Shown piece by piece: positions 19,604 through 28,983 of a DNA stretch of 64,000 nt. The number at the start of each line of letters is the position of its first letter. The stretch's first letter is position 1. The position numbers and the translations under genes are program-made. This DNA comes from Acidobacterium sp. (GTDB lineage Bacteria; Acidobacteriota; Vicinamibacteria; Vicinamibacterales; UBA2999), in assembly GCA_002737365.1 (NCBI GenBank), contig NSIL01000010.1:38835-102834 (forward strand), read 5' to 3'. Under the pieces are notes generated by a model. That model ran no database searches and was not told the DNA's origin. It saw nothing but the letters and a program-made list of their open reading frames with translations.

Positions 19604-21336
19604 CCGGTATCGGCGTTTCGCCGGGGGTGGTGCTCGGCCGCGCCGTCGTCCTGACCCAGCGCACCGAAGTGATGCGCTTTCCGATTCCACCCGAGCGGGT
19701 GGAGCAGGAGGTCGCCGCACTGCTTCGTTCACAGGCGGCGTCGCGGCAGCAGCTCCAGGACATCAAGGCACGCGTCGAACACGGGCCGGGCAGTGAACTG
19801 GCGGCGCTCTTCGACGCCCAGTTGCTGATGCTCGACGACCCGATGCTGGTCGGCCGCGCCGAGAGCATTGTCCGCGCCGAGCGAGTCAACGCCGCGTGGG
19901 CCGTGCATCGCGCCTACGAAGAGCTGTATCACGTGTTCCGGTCGATGGAGGACCCGTACCTGCGTGAACGCGAGACCGACGTAGCCGATGTGGCCGGCCG
20001 GCTCAGGCTCAACCTGCGGCATGGCGCCAAGGGCCCGAAGGAGCTGCTGAGCGAGGTGGACGGACCGTCCGTGTTGATCGCCGACGAGTTAACGGCCTCG
20101 GTCGCCGCACAGCTCGACTGGTCGCGGGTGCAGGCGTTTGCCACCGATGCCGGCAGCCGCACGTATCACACCGCTATTCTCGCACGCTCACTCAAGGTGC
20201 CGGCCATCGTCGGATTGCACGACGCGTCGCTGCGTATCGCGGCCGGTACCCCGGTGGTCCTCGATGGCACGACCGGCGAGTTGACCGTCGCGCCGACGCC
20301 CGCGCAGATCGACGAAGCGCATCGGCGAGCGACGCCGCCGCGCCGGCGGCGGGCCGCGACGACCGCGGCAGGCCCGGTCTCGACCACCGATGGCATGCGC
20401 ATCCGCCTGGAGGCCAACATCGAGCTGCTCGAAGACCTGCCGTTTCTAAATGAGCATGGCGCCGAGGGGGTCGGCCTCTACCGATCGGAGTTCATGCTGT
20501 CGGGACGCCCGATTGAAAGCGTCACCGAAGATGACCAGTACGCGCTGTATCGCAGCCTGATTGAACAGGTGGCACCGCGGCCGGTCACTATTCGGACCTT
20601 CGACGTCGACGAGCGACACTTCGCCGGTCCCGGTCGCGGTCCGGAACGGCGCCGCACTCGACCGGGCTTGCGCGGTCTGCGCCTGGGACTCGCCAATCCG
20701 GCGGTGCTGAGGACCCAGTTGCGCGCCCTGGTCCGCGCCTCGGCACACGGTCCATTGCGCATCATGTTCCCGTTCGTGACCGCGGTGGAGGAAGTGCGCG
20801 ACGCCCGCAAGATGCTGGCGGAGGTTGTTTCCGGCTTCAGTGGAATTGATCCGACGCAGCTCAAGGTTGGCGCAATGATCGAGGTGCCGTCGGCGGCACT
20901 CGCCGCTGATTTGCTGGCACCTGAAGTGGACTTCTTCACCATCGGCACCAACGACCTGATCCAGTTTTGCCTCGCCGTCGATCGCACCGACGATCGCGTC
21001 TCTGATCTCTACGAACCCCTGCATCCGGCCGTGCTGCGATTGATTCGCATCGTCCGCCGCGCCGCCACGCGCCATCACATTCCAGTGTCGTTATGCGGCG
21101 AGATGGCATCGGACCCGGCGCTGGTGGGACTGCTGGTGGGACTCGGCCTGACGGAGTTCAGCATGACCCCCGGCGCCATTCCGATCATCCGGCACGTCGT
21201 TGAGGAATTGAGTGCCACCGAGGCGCGACGGCTGGCCAGCCACGCGCTGCGGCTGGCCACGGCTGCCGAAATCGAGCAATATCTGTTCGACGCGCTGGCC
21301 GCGTCGCCCTTTCAAAGGAGTCCGTTTCGTGAGTGA
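19591..21336 (+). CDS. ptsI: Phosphoenolpyruvate-protein phosphotransferase (PTS enzyme I); GTG start
   Basis: 'GSRTYHTAILARSLKVPAIVG', 'DFFTIGTNDLIQFCLAVDR', 'VSLCGEMASDP'. Confidence 0.92.
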   Translation: MERLTGIGVSPGVVLGRAVVLTQRTEVMRFPIPPERVEQEVAALLRSQAASRQQLQDIKARVEHGPGSELAALFDAQLLMLDDPMLVGRAESIVRAERVNAAWAVHRAYEELYHVFRSMEDPYLRERETDVADVAGRLRLNLRHGAKGPKELLSEVDGPSVLIADELTASVAAQLDWSRVQAFATDAGSRTYHTAILARSLKVPAIVGLHDASLRIAAGTPVVLDGTTGELTVAPTPAQIDEAHRRATPPRRRRAATTAAGPVSTTDGMRIRLEANIELLEDLPFLNEHGAEGVGLYRSEFMLSGRPIESVTEDDQYALYRSLIEQVAPRPVTIRTFDVDERHFAGPGRGPERRRTRPGLRGLRLGLANPAVLRTQLRALVRASAHGPLRIMFPFVTAVEEVRDARKMLAEVVSGFSGIDPTQLKVGAMIEVPSAALAADLLAPEVDFFTIGTNDLIQFCLAVDRTDDRVSDLYEPLHPAVLRLIRIVRRAATRHHIPVSLCGEMASDPALVGLLVGLGLTEFSMTPGAIPIIRHVVEELSATEARRLASHALRLATAAEIEQYLFDALAASPFQRSPFRE

Positions 21337-21685
21337 ACCGTTGCATCGCGTCGAAAAGCCGTGGGGATACGAGTTGTGGTGGGCCCGCACCGATCGCTAC
21401 GTCGGCAAGCAGATCCACATCAACAAGGGCCACGCCCTCAGCCTGCAGTACCACAACAAAAAGGACGAAACGATCTTCGTGTGGTCGGGCCGGATCCTGT
21501 TCGAGCGGGAAGTGGACGGCCAGCTCGTCGGCACCGAGATGGGCCCGGGCGAGGCCGTGCACGTGACGCCACCGACCGTGCATCGCATGACGGCCATCGA
21601 AGACTCAGATGTGCTCGAAGTCTCGACCCCCGAGACGGACGATGTCGTCCGGCTCGAGGATCGGTATGGACGGAAGGGAACGTGA
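21329..21685 (+). CDS. Cupin, mannose-6-phosphate isomerase C-terminal-like; GTG start
   Basis: 'VEKPWGYELWWA', 'GHALSLQYHNKKDETIFVWSG', 'PTVHRM'. Confidence 0.85.
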   Translation: MSEPLHRVEKPWGYELWWARTDRYVGKQIHINKGHALSLQYHNKKDETIFVWSGRILFEREVDGQLVGTEMGPGEAVHVTPPTVHRMTAIEDSDVLEVSTPETDDVVRLEDRYGRKGT

Positions 21686-21712
21686 CCCAGGTCACGCAGT
21701 TCGGCGTGACCT
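21681..21712. terminator. Overlapping hairpins between convergent cupin and ssb genes
   Basis: CGTGACC-CA-GGTCACG and AGGTCACGC-N6-GCGTGACCT share the middle arm. Confidence 0.5.
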
Positions 21713-22154
21713 AGAAGGGGATGTCGTCGTCGGTGACGGGAGCGGGATCGCGCATCGGGTCCTGGTAGCCGCCGTCGCCGCCCCGTTCCACCTGGCGATC
21801 GCCGCCGCGGCTGCCGCCGCCGGCACCGCCGCCGCCGAGCAGCACGATTTTGTCGGCCTTCACCTCGGTGGTGTAGTGCTTCTGGCCTTCTTTCTCCCAC
21901 TGTCGCGTCTGGAGGCGGCCTTCAAGATAAATTTGCTTGCCCTTGACCAGGTACGGCTGCAGCGAATCGGCCGTCTTGCCCCACAGCACGATGCGATGCC
22001 ACTCGGTCTGTTCCTTCTTCTCGCCTTCCTTCGACGTCCAGTTTTCCGTGGTGGCAATGCTGAAGCTCGCCACCGTCTGGCCGCCAGGTGTCACGCGCAC
22101 TTCGGCATCCTTGCCGAGGTTGCCCACCAGAATCACTTTATTCACGCTGCCCAT
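21711..22154 (-). CDS. ssb: Single-stranded DNA-binding protein
   Basis: 'NKVILVGNLGKDAEVR', Gly-rich linker, acidic tip 'DDDIPF'. Confidence 0.97.
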   Translation of the reverse strand: MGSVNKVILVGNLGKDAEVRVTPGGQTVASFSIATTENWTSKEGEKKEQTEWHRIVLWGKTADSLQPYLVKGKQIYLEGRLQTRQWEKEGQKHYTTEVKADKIVLLGGGGAGGGSRGGDRQVERGGDGGYQDPMRDPAPVTDDDIPF

Positions 22155-22227
22155 GTCTAGTCGCCTTTCTACCGTGCTATCGCTCTTCGATCGCTGTCGT
22201 TGTGTTGCGGTGTTGTGGTGCTCAGAG

Positions 22228-23091
22228 TCAGTCCGCCGGTGGCTTCGCCCGCGCCATCGAGTCGAGCCGCTGCCTGGCCAGTCGTGACAGGTCCGAGTCC
22301 GGGAACAATTTGATCAACGTCTCGTACGCTTCGCGGGCGCGGTCAGGCTGCTTGGTCGCCGCCAGCGCCAGGCCCATCTTGTAGTAGGCATCCGGCACGC
22401 GGTCGCCCTTCGGGTAGCTGGTGACCACGCGATTATAAGCGTCGATCGCCTCAGTGAATTTGCCATCCGAGTAATAACAATCACCGATGTACCACTGCGC
22501 GTCGTCGGCATTATCGGTGCGGGCAAAGCTCTTGAGATAGGTGTTGAACCCATCGATGCACAGCGTCCACTGGCCGGCGGTGAAATCGGCCAGCGCGGTG
22601 CTGAACAATCGCTGGGGCGACATCCCCGGTGACATCGTCACGGGCGGCGCCGGTGTCAGGGCAGCCTGCACGTCGCTCGGTGACGCATTCGGATCCACCG
22701 GCACCGCTGGGGCTGCGGACATCTCGGGAATCGCGAGGCGCAACGCCTCGACTTCCTGCGACAGACTGGTGATGCGCACGTTGCTCTCGTCGATGCGTTC
22801 ACGGACGATCCGCAGATCTGAGCCAAACTGATCGACGGCCAGCTTCTGATCGGCAAACGACTTGCGGGTGGCGCCGGCCTGGTCGTCGACGCGAGTTGAA
22901 ATTGCCTTCAGCTGCGCGCTAATGGCGTCGAGCGCGGCTTGCAGTTGCTGCTGCATCTGCTGGGTCTGTTCCTGCAGCATGCGGATGTCGGCCATCATTT
23001 GCATTTCGCGGCGTGACTGCGCCGCCGCCGGGGCGGCCAACAGCACCGCCGCCGTCAGCACCAGAAGAGTCGCCGGCAGCCGTCGAGTCAT
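22228..23091 (-). CDS. Tol-Pal system protein YbgF/CpoB-like
   Basis: Signal peptide, coiled coil, TPR 'DAQWYIGDCYYSDGKFTEAIDAYNRVVTSYPKG'. Confidence 0.9.
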   Translation of the reverse strand: MTRRLPATLLVLTAAVLLAAPAAAQSRREMQMMADIRMLQEQTQQMQQQLQAALDAISAQLKAISTRVDDQAGATRKSFADQKLAVDQFGSDLRIVRERIDESNVRITSLSQEVEALRLAIPEMSAAPAVPVDPNASPSDVQAALTPAPPVTMSPGMSPQRLFSTALADFTAGQWTLCIDGFNTYLKSFARTDNADDAQWYIGDCYYSDGKFTEAIDAYNRVVTSYPKGDRVPDAYYKMGLALAATKQPDRAREAYETLIKLFPDSDLSRLARQRLDSMARAKPPAD

Positions 23092-23101
23092 GCGACCTAT
23101 C

Positions 23102-23680
23102 TTACTTTGCTGTGATCACGAAATGCGCCCGCCGGTTCTTATCCCAGGCGGCATTGTCGTGGCCGGCAGCGAACGGAAATTCCTTGCCGTAGCTGACGAT
23201 CTTGACCTTGTCGGCCGGGATGCCAAGCGAGACCATATAGGTCCGCGCGGCCAGCGCGCGGCGTTCGCCCAAGGCCAGGTTGTACTCGGCCGTGCCGCGC
23301 TCGTCGCAGTGGCCTTCAATCGTGACCTGCCACGCGGAGTACTTCTTCATCACGGCCGCGTTGGCCTGCAGCACGACCTGGCCGGCGACGCTGACCTCGG
23401 AGCTGTCGAGCTCGAAGAACAGCGGCTGCAACGGCGAGTCGCGGTTCAGATCGTCCAGCGACTTCGAGCCAATGGTGTCTTCGACCGGCATCGGCGGCAT
23501 CGGCACCGGGACGGGTTCGGACACCGGCGTCGGCGGCGGGGGAGGCGCCGGAGGTGCGGTCATCGCCGCCGGGGGCGGCGGCATGGGCCGCGCGACTGGC
23601 GGCGCCTTCTTCGAACACGCGCCCACCACCACTGAAAGCAGAACCACCATCACCATCAACGCATGTGCTCGTCTGTTCAT
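23102..23680 (-). CDS. pal: Peptidoglycan-associated lipoprotein Pal
   Basis: Lipobox, OmpA-like 'VTIEGHCDERGTAEYNLALGERRA'. Confidence 0.95.
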   Translation of the reverse strand: MNRRAHALMVMVVLLSVVVGACSKKAPPVARPMPPPPAAMTAPPAPPPPPTPVSEPVPVPMPPMPVEDTIGSKSLDDLNRDSPLQPLFFELDSSEVSVAGQVVLQANAAVMKKYSAWQVTIEGHCDERGTAEYNLALGERRALAARTYMVSLGIPADKVKIVSYGKEFPFAAGHDNAAWDKNRRAHFVITAK

Positions 23681-23722
23681 ATCTGACCTCAACTCAATCC
23701 CTGTCGCACTTGTGCGGGTCGT

Positions 23723-23739
23723 GGCACCGTAGGCACCCT
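23723..23739 (-). repeat. Two-unit relic of the GTGCCNNGG-type repeat in the pal-tolB spacer
   Basis: minus strand: (a)gggtgcctacggtgcc; GTGCC spaced 9 bp. Confidence 0.3.
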
Positions 23740-23746
23740 AATCTTT

Positions 23747-25141
23747 CTACTGTGACCAATTCGGCGTCGTGTTGTTGCCATCCTTGGTGAGCTGTCGCAA
23801 GTTACGGCCGTCTCGGTCGACGGTGAAGATCTGGCTGCGGCCGGCGCGCGTCGACATGAAGGCCAGGTGGCGACCGTTGGGCGCCCACGCCGGGCTCTCG
23901 TTGCTGCCTTCGCCAAACGTGATCTGCCGGGTCTCGCCAGAGGCAATCCCCAGGATCTTGATGTCGAATCCGGGGCCCGTGCGCGCGGTGAAGGCGATTT
24001 CGTTGTACGGCGCCGGCGACCAGGTGGCGCGATCGGCATACGACTCGAACGAAATCTGCCGCAGACCGGTGCCATCGACATTGATCACGAAAATCTGCGG
24101 CTGGCCGCGCCGTTCCGACGTGAACGCGATCTGCGTGCCGGTCGGCGACCAGGTCGGCGTCGAATCGATCGCCGGGCTGTTGGTGAGCCGGACCAGGTTC
24201 GAGCCGTCGCGATTAATCACATAAATCTCAGAGTTGCCATCCCGGCTCGAGGTGAAGGCGAGCCGCGAGCCGTCAGGCGAGAACGCCGGCAGCCAGTTCT
24301 GGCCCACGCCCCTGGTCGGCGACTCCATCGTCCCGGCGAAGATGTTCGAGATTAGCAGGTCGGGCGCACCCGATCGGTACGACGTGTAGGCGATCGACCG
24401 GCCATCGGGTGACCAACTGGGCGTCAGGTTCATGGTGCGGTTGATCGTGATCCGGCGCGGATTGGCGCCGTCATAGTCGGCGATGAACACTTCCTTGACG
24501 TCGCGCTTCTCAACCGTCGCCAGCACCGCTTCGCGATTGCGGTCGGAAATAAACGTCAGCTTGGTCTTGGCAACGCCGCGCAGCTGCCGCTGCGAGTCGT
24601 GCAGTTCGTCGGACATGGTGTGCGCGTAGACGCGGGGATTGGCGCCCGAGCCCGTGTACTCGCGGCCGTACGCCGACTGCCGCGCGCGGACGTTATACAG
24701 GCGCATCTCGACCCGCACACCAGTCGGCGTCTTTTGCACCGTGCCAATCAGCACCCCGTCGGCGCCCAGTTCGCGCCAGCGATCGAACGGTACGGCATCG
24801 ATCGAGCCGGCCACTGGAATCGACTTGTAGGTGTCCCGCGGGATCAATGCGAACTCCCGCTCGAAGTCGAGGTCGGCATAGAGCACCTCGCTGATGACGC
24901 GGGCCGCGTCCTGCGTTTCGCGATCGGGCGACAGCGCCAACAAATCGGGAACCGCCAGGCGCGGCGGCGAGCCGGGTTCGCCAGTCAGGCGCAGTTCAAC
25001 GCTGGTCGGCTGCGATGGCGTTGCGGCTTGCTGCTTGCCCGCCGTAGCCGTTGCGGAGGTGGGCTGGGCCGTCAGCACCGCGGAGGCTGCCAGCACCGCC
25101 ACACCCAGGAGCTTTGTCGCAATGGATTTCGTCATACTCAC
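23747..25141 (-). CDS. tolB: TolB beta-propeller protein
   Basis: Repeated 'PAFSPDGSRLAFTSSRDGNSEIYVINRDGSN' blades. Confidence 0.96.
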   Translation of the reverse strand: MSMTKSIATKLLGVAVLAASAVLTAQPTSATATAGKQQAATPSQPTSVELRLTGEPGSPPRLAVPDLLALSPDRETQDAARVISEVLYADLDFEREFALIPRDTYKSIPVAGSIDAVPFDRWRELGADGVLIGTVQKTPTGVRVEMRLYNVRARQSAYGREYTGSGANPRVYAHTMSDELHDSQRQLRGVAKTKLTFISDRNREAVLATVEKRDVKEVFIADYDGANPRRITINRTMNLTPSWSPDGRSIAYTSYRSGAPDLLISNIFAGTMESPTRGVGQNWLPAFSPDGSRLAFTSSRDGNSEIYVINRDGSNLVRLTNSPAIDSTPTWSPTGTQIAFTSERRGQPQIFVINVDGTGLRQISFESYADRATWSPAPYNEIAFTARTGPGFDIKILGIASGETRQITFGEGSNESPAWAPNGRHLAFMSTRAGRSQIFTVDRDGRNLRQLTKDGNNTTPNWSQ

Positions 25142-25153
25142 GTTCTCTGCTCT

Positions 25154-25921
25154 TTACCGAACGTACTCAAACCACAAATAGACGGGAAGCGCTCGTTCAG
25201 TGAACTCGGCCGGCAGCGGGGGCAGCTTGGCCAGCTGCAGGGCCCGCGAGGCCAGATAATCCAGGTCGGCCCGGCCGCTCGACTTGGCCACCGAGATATC
25301 GACGATGCGTCCGTCGCGCTGGACCACGAATCGCATTTGGGTTTCGGCAACCGTACCTTGCTTCGAGCTCCAGTTCATCGTGACCTGGTCCTTCAGCGTC
25401 GCGAGATAGCCGGGGCAGCAGAAGTTGACCACATCGACGTAGCCGCCCTTGCCGCCGGCACCAGACGACAGGCCAAAGCCCTGTCCCTTCGCGCCGGTTT
25501 CGGCGATCGCGGTACCTTTCTGGATCTCGGCACCCTTCGTCGGCGTGGCGCCGCGCGGATCCTTGACGTTGGCCTTGGCCGGCGTCGTCTTGCGCGGCGG
25601 TGCCTTGGTCGGTTCGATCATCGCCGGCGTCTGCGCGGCGGGCGGGCGGACTTGCTCGACGGCCTTCTTGGTCTCGACCACTTGCTGGATGGTCCGCCCG
25701 CCAAGGGTGGCGAGGCCGCCGTCGGCCGGCCCGATGGGCCCGCCGAGGCTGATCTGCATGACCACCTCGGGTTCCTGTTCGAGCGCGCCGAACCAGGCGC
25801 CCGGCACAAAGGCCACGGTTGCCACCAGCACCAGGTGAGCCATCGCCGACCATGCCACCATCGACGTCAGGCCGTCCGACTTGGCCGACCGTCCGATGAG
25901 GACCTCCGAGACGGCGTCCAT
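25154..25921 (-). CDS. TonB/TolA-type energy transducer in the tol-pal operon
   Basis: N-terminal TM, Pro/Ala/Lys linker, TonB-C 'RFVVQRDGRIVDISVAKSSG'. Confidence 0.85.
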   Translation of the reverse strand: MDAVSEVLIGRSAKSDGLTSMVAWSAMAHLVLVATVAFVPGAWFGALEQEPEVVMQISLGGPIGPADGGLATLGGRTIQQVVETKKAVEQVRPPAAQTPAMIEPTKAPPRKTTPAKANVKDPRGATPTKGAEIQKGTAIAETGAKGQGFGLSSGAGGKGGYVDVVNFCCPGYLATLKDQVTMNWSSKQGTVAETQMRFVVQRDGRIVDISVAKSSGRADLDYLASRALQLAKLPPLPAEFTERALPVYLWFEYVR

Positions 25922-25923
25922 GC

Positions 25924-26382
25924 CTAGCGGGCCGCCCTGGGCTGGGCGGTCACGCCGACGTTCTGCACGCCGCCCGCCTTGAGGTGGTCGATCACCTCGT
26001 AGAGTTCCTGCAAGGTCACCCCGGCATCGCCACGCAGGAAGACGTCCTTGTCGGTTCGCATTTCCATCATCTGGCGCATTCGTTCCGCGAGCACCTCGGC
26101 CCTGATTGGCTCATCATCGATCCACACTCGGCGGTCAGTGCGATAGGACATCGGCACGCTGATATAAGGACGCACCGACGTCAGCTTGTCGGCCCGCCGC
26201 GACACGGGCAGCTTCACCTCGATGCCCTTCTGCATCATCGGTGCCGCCACCATGAAGATGATCAGCAACACCAGCATGACGTCCACCAGCGGGACGACGT
26301 TGATCTCCGACAGCGACGAGGTCACGCGGCGGCCGCGGCGGCGGCCGGTGTTGGCGTCGGGTGGGGCCGAAATCTTAGGCAC
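25924..26382 (-). CDS. tolR: ExbD/TolR family protein (GTG start)
   Basis: 'EINVVPLVDVMLVLLIIFMVAAPMM'; start overlaps the tolQ stop. Confidence 0.92.
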   Translation of the reverse strand: MPKISAPPDANTGRRRGRRVTSSLSEINVVPLVDVMLVLLIIFMVAAPMMQKGIEVKLPVSRRADKLTSVRPYISVPMSYRTDRRVWIDDEPIRAEVLAERMRQMMEMRTDKDVFLRGDAGVTLQELYEVIDHLKAGGVQNVGVTAQPRAAR

Positions 26383-27137
26383 TAGGTGAAGTTCCTTTCC
26401 GAGATGTTCAGGAACTCCAGTGCGAAGTCGTCCATTTCCGACGCGTAGTTCTTCACCTTCGAGGTGAAGTGGTTGTAGAAGTAGACGGCGGGAATGGCGG
26501 CGAACAAGCCCAGCGCCGTGGCGATCAGCGCCTCGGCAATGGGACCACTGACCACGGCGAGATCGGTGGAGCCTTGCGCGCCGATGTTCATGAACGCCGT
26601 CATGATTCCCCACACGGTTCCGAACAGGCCGATGAACGGCGTGATACTCGCGGTGGTGGCCAGAAACGTCATCCGCTTCTCGAGCTTGGCCACTTCAATC
26701 GACGAAGCCCGCAACAGCGCGCGATCGACCGCCGTGATGCTCTTCAAGATTGGCCGCACCGCAGGCGGCCCGGGACTGGCCGTCCCTTGCGATTGCCGCA
26801 ACTGAGCGGTCAGTTCGGCATACCCGGCCTGGAACATCCCGACGAGCGGACTCAGCGTGAGCGAAGGGCAGACCGCCTGCACCTCGGAGAACTTGGCGCT
26901 CTTGCGGAAGACCTCGAGGAACGTGGCGGACTGCTTCTCAAGGCCACGGAACGCCCAGAACTTGTGGAGGACGATGCCAAGGGAAATGATGGAAAAAATG
27001 AGCAGGGTTGCCATCACCACCAGGACGATAGGGCTGGCAGCGAAGATTAAGTCGGCGAAATCCCCGGCAGCCGCTCGAGCGGGCGGAAGACCGCCCTCGA
27101 GTTGCAATGCCAGGACGAACGATCCAGGCGTCGGCAA
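26382..27137 (-). CDS. tolQ: MotA/TolQ/ExbB proton channel; probable TTG start
   Basis: TolQ motifs 'TTASITPFIGLFGTVWGIMTAF'; GGAGG at 27143-27147 with 5-nt spacing to TTG; the longer ORF start (27284) lies upstream of the predicted promoter. Confidence 0.85.
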   Translation of the reverse strand: MPTPGSFVLALQLEGGLPPARAAAGDFADLIFAASPIVLVVMATLLIFSIISLGIVLHKFWAFRGLEKQSATFLEVFRKSAKFSEVQAVCPSLTLSPLVGMFQAGYAELTAQLRQSQGTASPGPPAVRPILKSITAVDRALLRASSIEVAKLEKRMTFLATTASITPFIGLFGTVWGIMTAFMNIGAQGSTDLAVVSGPIAEALIATALGLFAAIPAVYFYNHFTSKVKNYASEMDDFALEFLNISERNFT

Positions 27138-27196
27138 CAAAGCCTCCGAATCAGGTCGATTGGGAAAATGCGCGCTGGGAAGCGCCGTACCGTGCA

Positions 27197-27226
27197 ACCG
27201 TAGCACGGCATGCGAAATTCTGTCAA
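27197..27226 (-). promoter_or_regulatory. Sigma70-like promoter for the tol-pal operon: TTGACA-N18-TACGGT
   Basis: Exact -35 consensus, 18-bp spacer, 4/6 -10 match, divergent recN/tolQ region. Confidence 0.55.
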
Positions 27227-27288
27227 ACCCATGATACGATGGCAGTTCCGCTCGCCAAAAGGATTCCCGCACACGAGGCGCCACCCGT

Positions 27289-28983
27289 ATGATCCGCTAC
27301 CTCGCCATCCGCAATCTAGCGGTCATCGAGTCAGTCGAGGTCGACTTTGAACACTCGTTCAATATCCTGACTGGTGAGACCGGCGCCGGTAAATCCATTC
27401 TCGTTGAGGCGGTCGGCCTGCTTCTGGGTGGCCGAGCGGCCCAAGACCTCATTCGCACCGGTGAAGACCTGGCCAGCGTTGAGGCGTTGTTCGAGACCGC
27501 CGACGGCGAAGAGTTGATCGTGCGTCGCGAGATCACGTCACAGGGTCGCAGCCGTGCCTTCATCAACGGCACACTCGCCACGGCCACGGCTCTCAAGGAC
27601 CTCTCGAACCGTCTCGTCGAGTTGCACGGCCAGCACGAGCATCAGCAGTTGCTGGACCCGTCGCAACACCTCGCCCTGCTCGACACCTGGGGCGGACTCG
27701 AGGCCCCCCGGACCCGCGTCGCCGCGGCGTTCGCCACGGTCCGCGGTTACCGGGAACAGCTCGACCGCCTGCGGATGGACGACCGGGAACGGGCCGCCAG
27801 GCTTGAGCTCGTCGAGTTTCAGTTGGGCGAATTGCAGAAGGCCAGTTTACAGGCCGGCGAGGACGAAACGCTCGCGGCCGATCGGCAACTGCTGCGCAGT
27901 GCCGACACGATCCAGCGACTCTGCAACGAGGGCTATGCCGAGCTGTACGACACGGAGGCAGCGGCCCTCGGCGCGCTCGGCCGGGTCTGGAAGCGGGTCG
28001 GGGAGTTGGCCGCCATCGACCCCAGATTCGCGCCCTATCTGGACGCCCGCGACGGCATCAAGGCTCAGCTCGAAGACCTCGCCTTCACGCTCCGCGACTT
28101 TGCCGACGGCATTGACGCGTCGCCCGGCCGTTTGCAGCAAGTCGAGGATCGGCTGGCGCTGATTGAGCGTCTGAAACGGAAGCACGGCGGAACTCTTGAA
28201 GAGGCGATTGCCCGTCGCGATCGGTTGGCGACGGAGCACCAGGCCCTGACCGGCGGACAGTCCACACTGGCCGACATCGAGCAGCGGCTGGCCGCGGCTG
28301 GCCGTCTGTTTCTGGCTGAGGCGGGCGCCTTGTCCACCGCTCGGCGTTCGGCCGCGACGCGGTTCGCCAAGAGTATCGAATCTGAGCTAGCCGACCTGGC
28401 CATGGCCAAGACCCGATTCGAGGTCCGCCTGCAGAGCGCCCGGTCGGAAGACCAGTGGACCGAGGCCGGCATTGATGCCGGTGAGTTCTTTCTGTCCCCG
28501 AACGTCGGCGAGGAACTGCGGCCGCTGGCCCGCATTGTCTCGGGCGGCGAGTTGTCGCGGGTGATGCTGGCGCTCAAGACCCTGGGCGCCAAGGACGGCA
28601 TGCCGGGCAAGACCCTGATCTTCGACGAGGTCGATGCCGGCATCGGTGGGCGAGTGGCCAGTGTGGTCGGCGACAAGCTGTCGGCCCTCGGCCAGCGGTT
28701 CCAGGTGCTGTGCATCACCCATCTGCCGCAGATCGCGGCGTGCGGTGGCACCCACTTCCTGATCGAGAAGCGGGTGCAAGGAAGTCGCACGGTGACCAGC
28801 GTGACTCGACTGGAAGATGAGGACCGGGTGACCGAAGTGGCGCGCATGATGGGTGGCGCAGCGGTGGGCGAGAAAGCGCTCGACAGCGCTCGCGAGCTGC
28901 TGGAAACCCTGAGGGCGAAAGGTGAAGCCGCGGCGAAAGCGAAAGGCGAAAGCCCGCGACGGGCGAAAGCAAAGCTGACATGA
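27289..28983 (+). CDS. recN: DNA repair protein RecN
   Basis: 'LAIRNLAVIESVEVDFEHSFNILTGETGAGKSIL', 'LIFDEVDAGIGGRVASVVG'. Confidence 0.97.
   Translation: MIRYLAIRNLAVIESVEVDFEHSFNILTGETGAGKSILVEAVGLLLGGRAAQDLIRTGEDLASVEALFETADGEELIVRREITSQGRSRAFINGTLATATALKDLSNRLVELHGQHEHQQLLDPSQHLALLDTWGGLEAPRTRVAAAFATVRGYREQLDRLRMDDRERAARLELVEFQLGELQKASLQAGEDETLAADRQLLRSADTIQRLCNEGYAELYDTEAAALGALGRVWKRVGELAAIDPRFAPYLDARDGIKAQLEDLAFTLRDFADGIDASPGRLQQVEDRLALIERLKRKHGGTLEEAIARRDRLATEHQALTGGQSTLADIEQRLAAAGRLFLAEAGALSTARRSAATRFAKSIESELADLAMAKTRFEVRLQSARSEDQWTEAGIDAGEFFLSPNVGEELRPLARIVSGGELSRVMLALKTLGAKDGMPGKTLIFDEVDAGIGGRVASVVGDKLSALGQRFQVLCITHLPQIAACGGTHFLIEKRVQGSRTVTSVTRLEDEDRVTEVARMMGGAAVGEKALDSARELLETLRAKGEAAAKAKGESPRRAKAKLT

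Noticed and set aside
28888-28980. Repeated gcgaaag motif at the recN 3' end (ggcgaaaggtgaagccgcggcgaaagcgaaaggcgaaagc)
   Set aside because: Encodes an ordinary Ala/Lys-rich tail (AKGEAAAKAKGESPRRAKAK); low-complexity coding, not a distinct repeat element.
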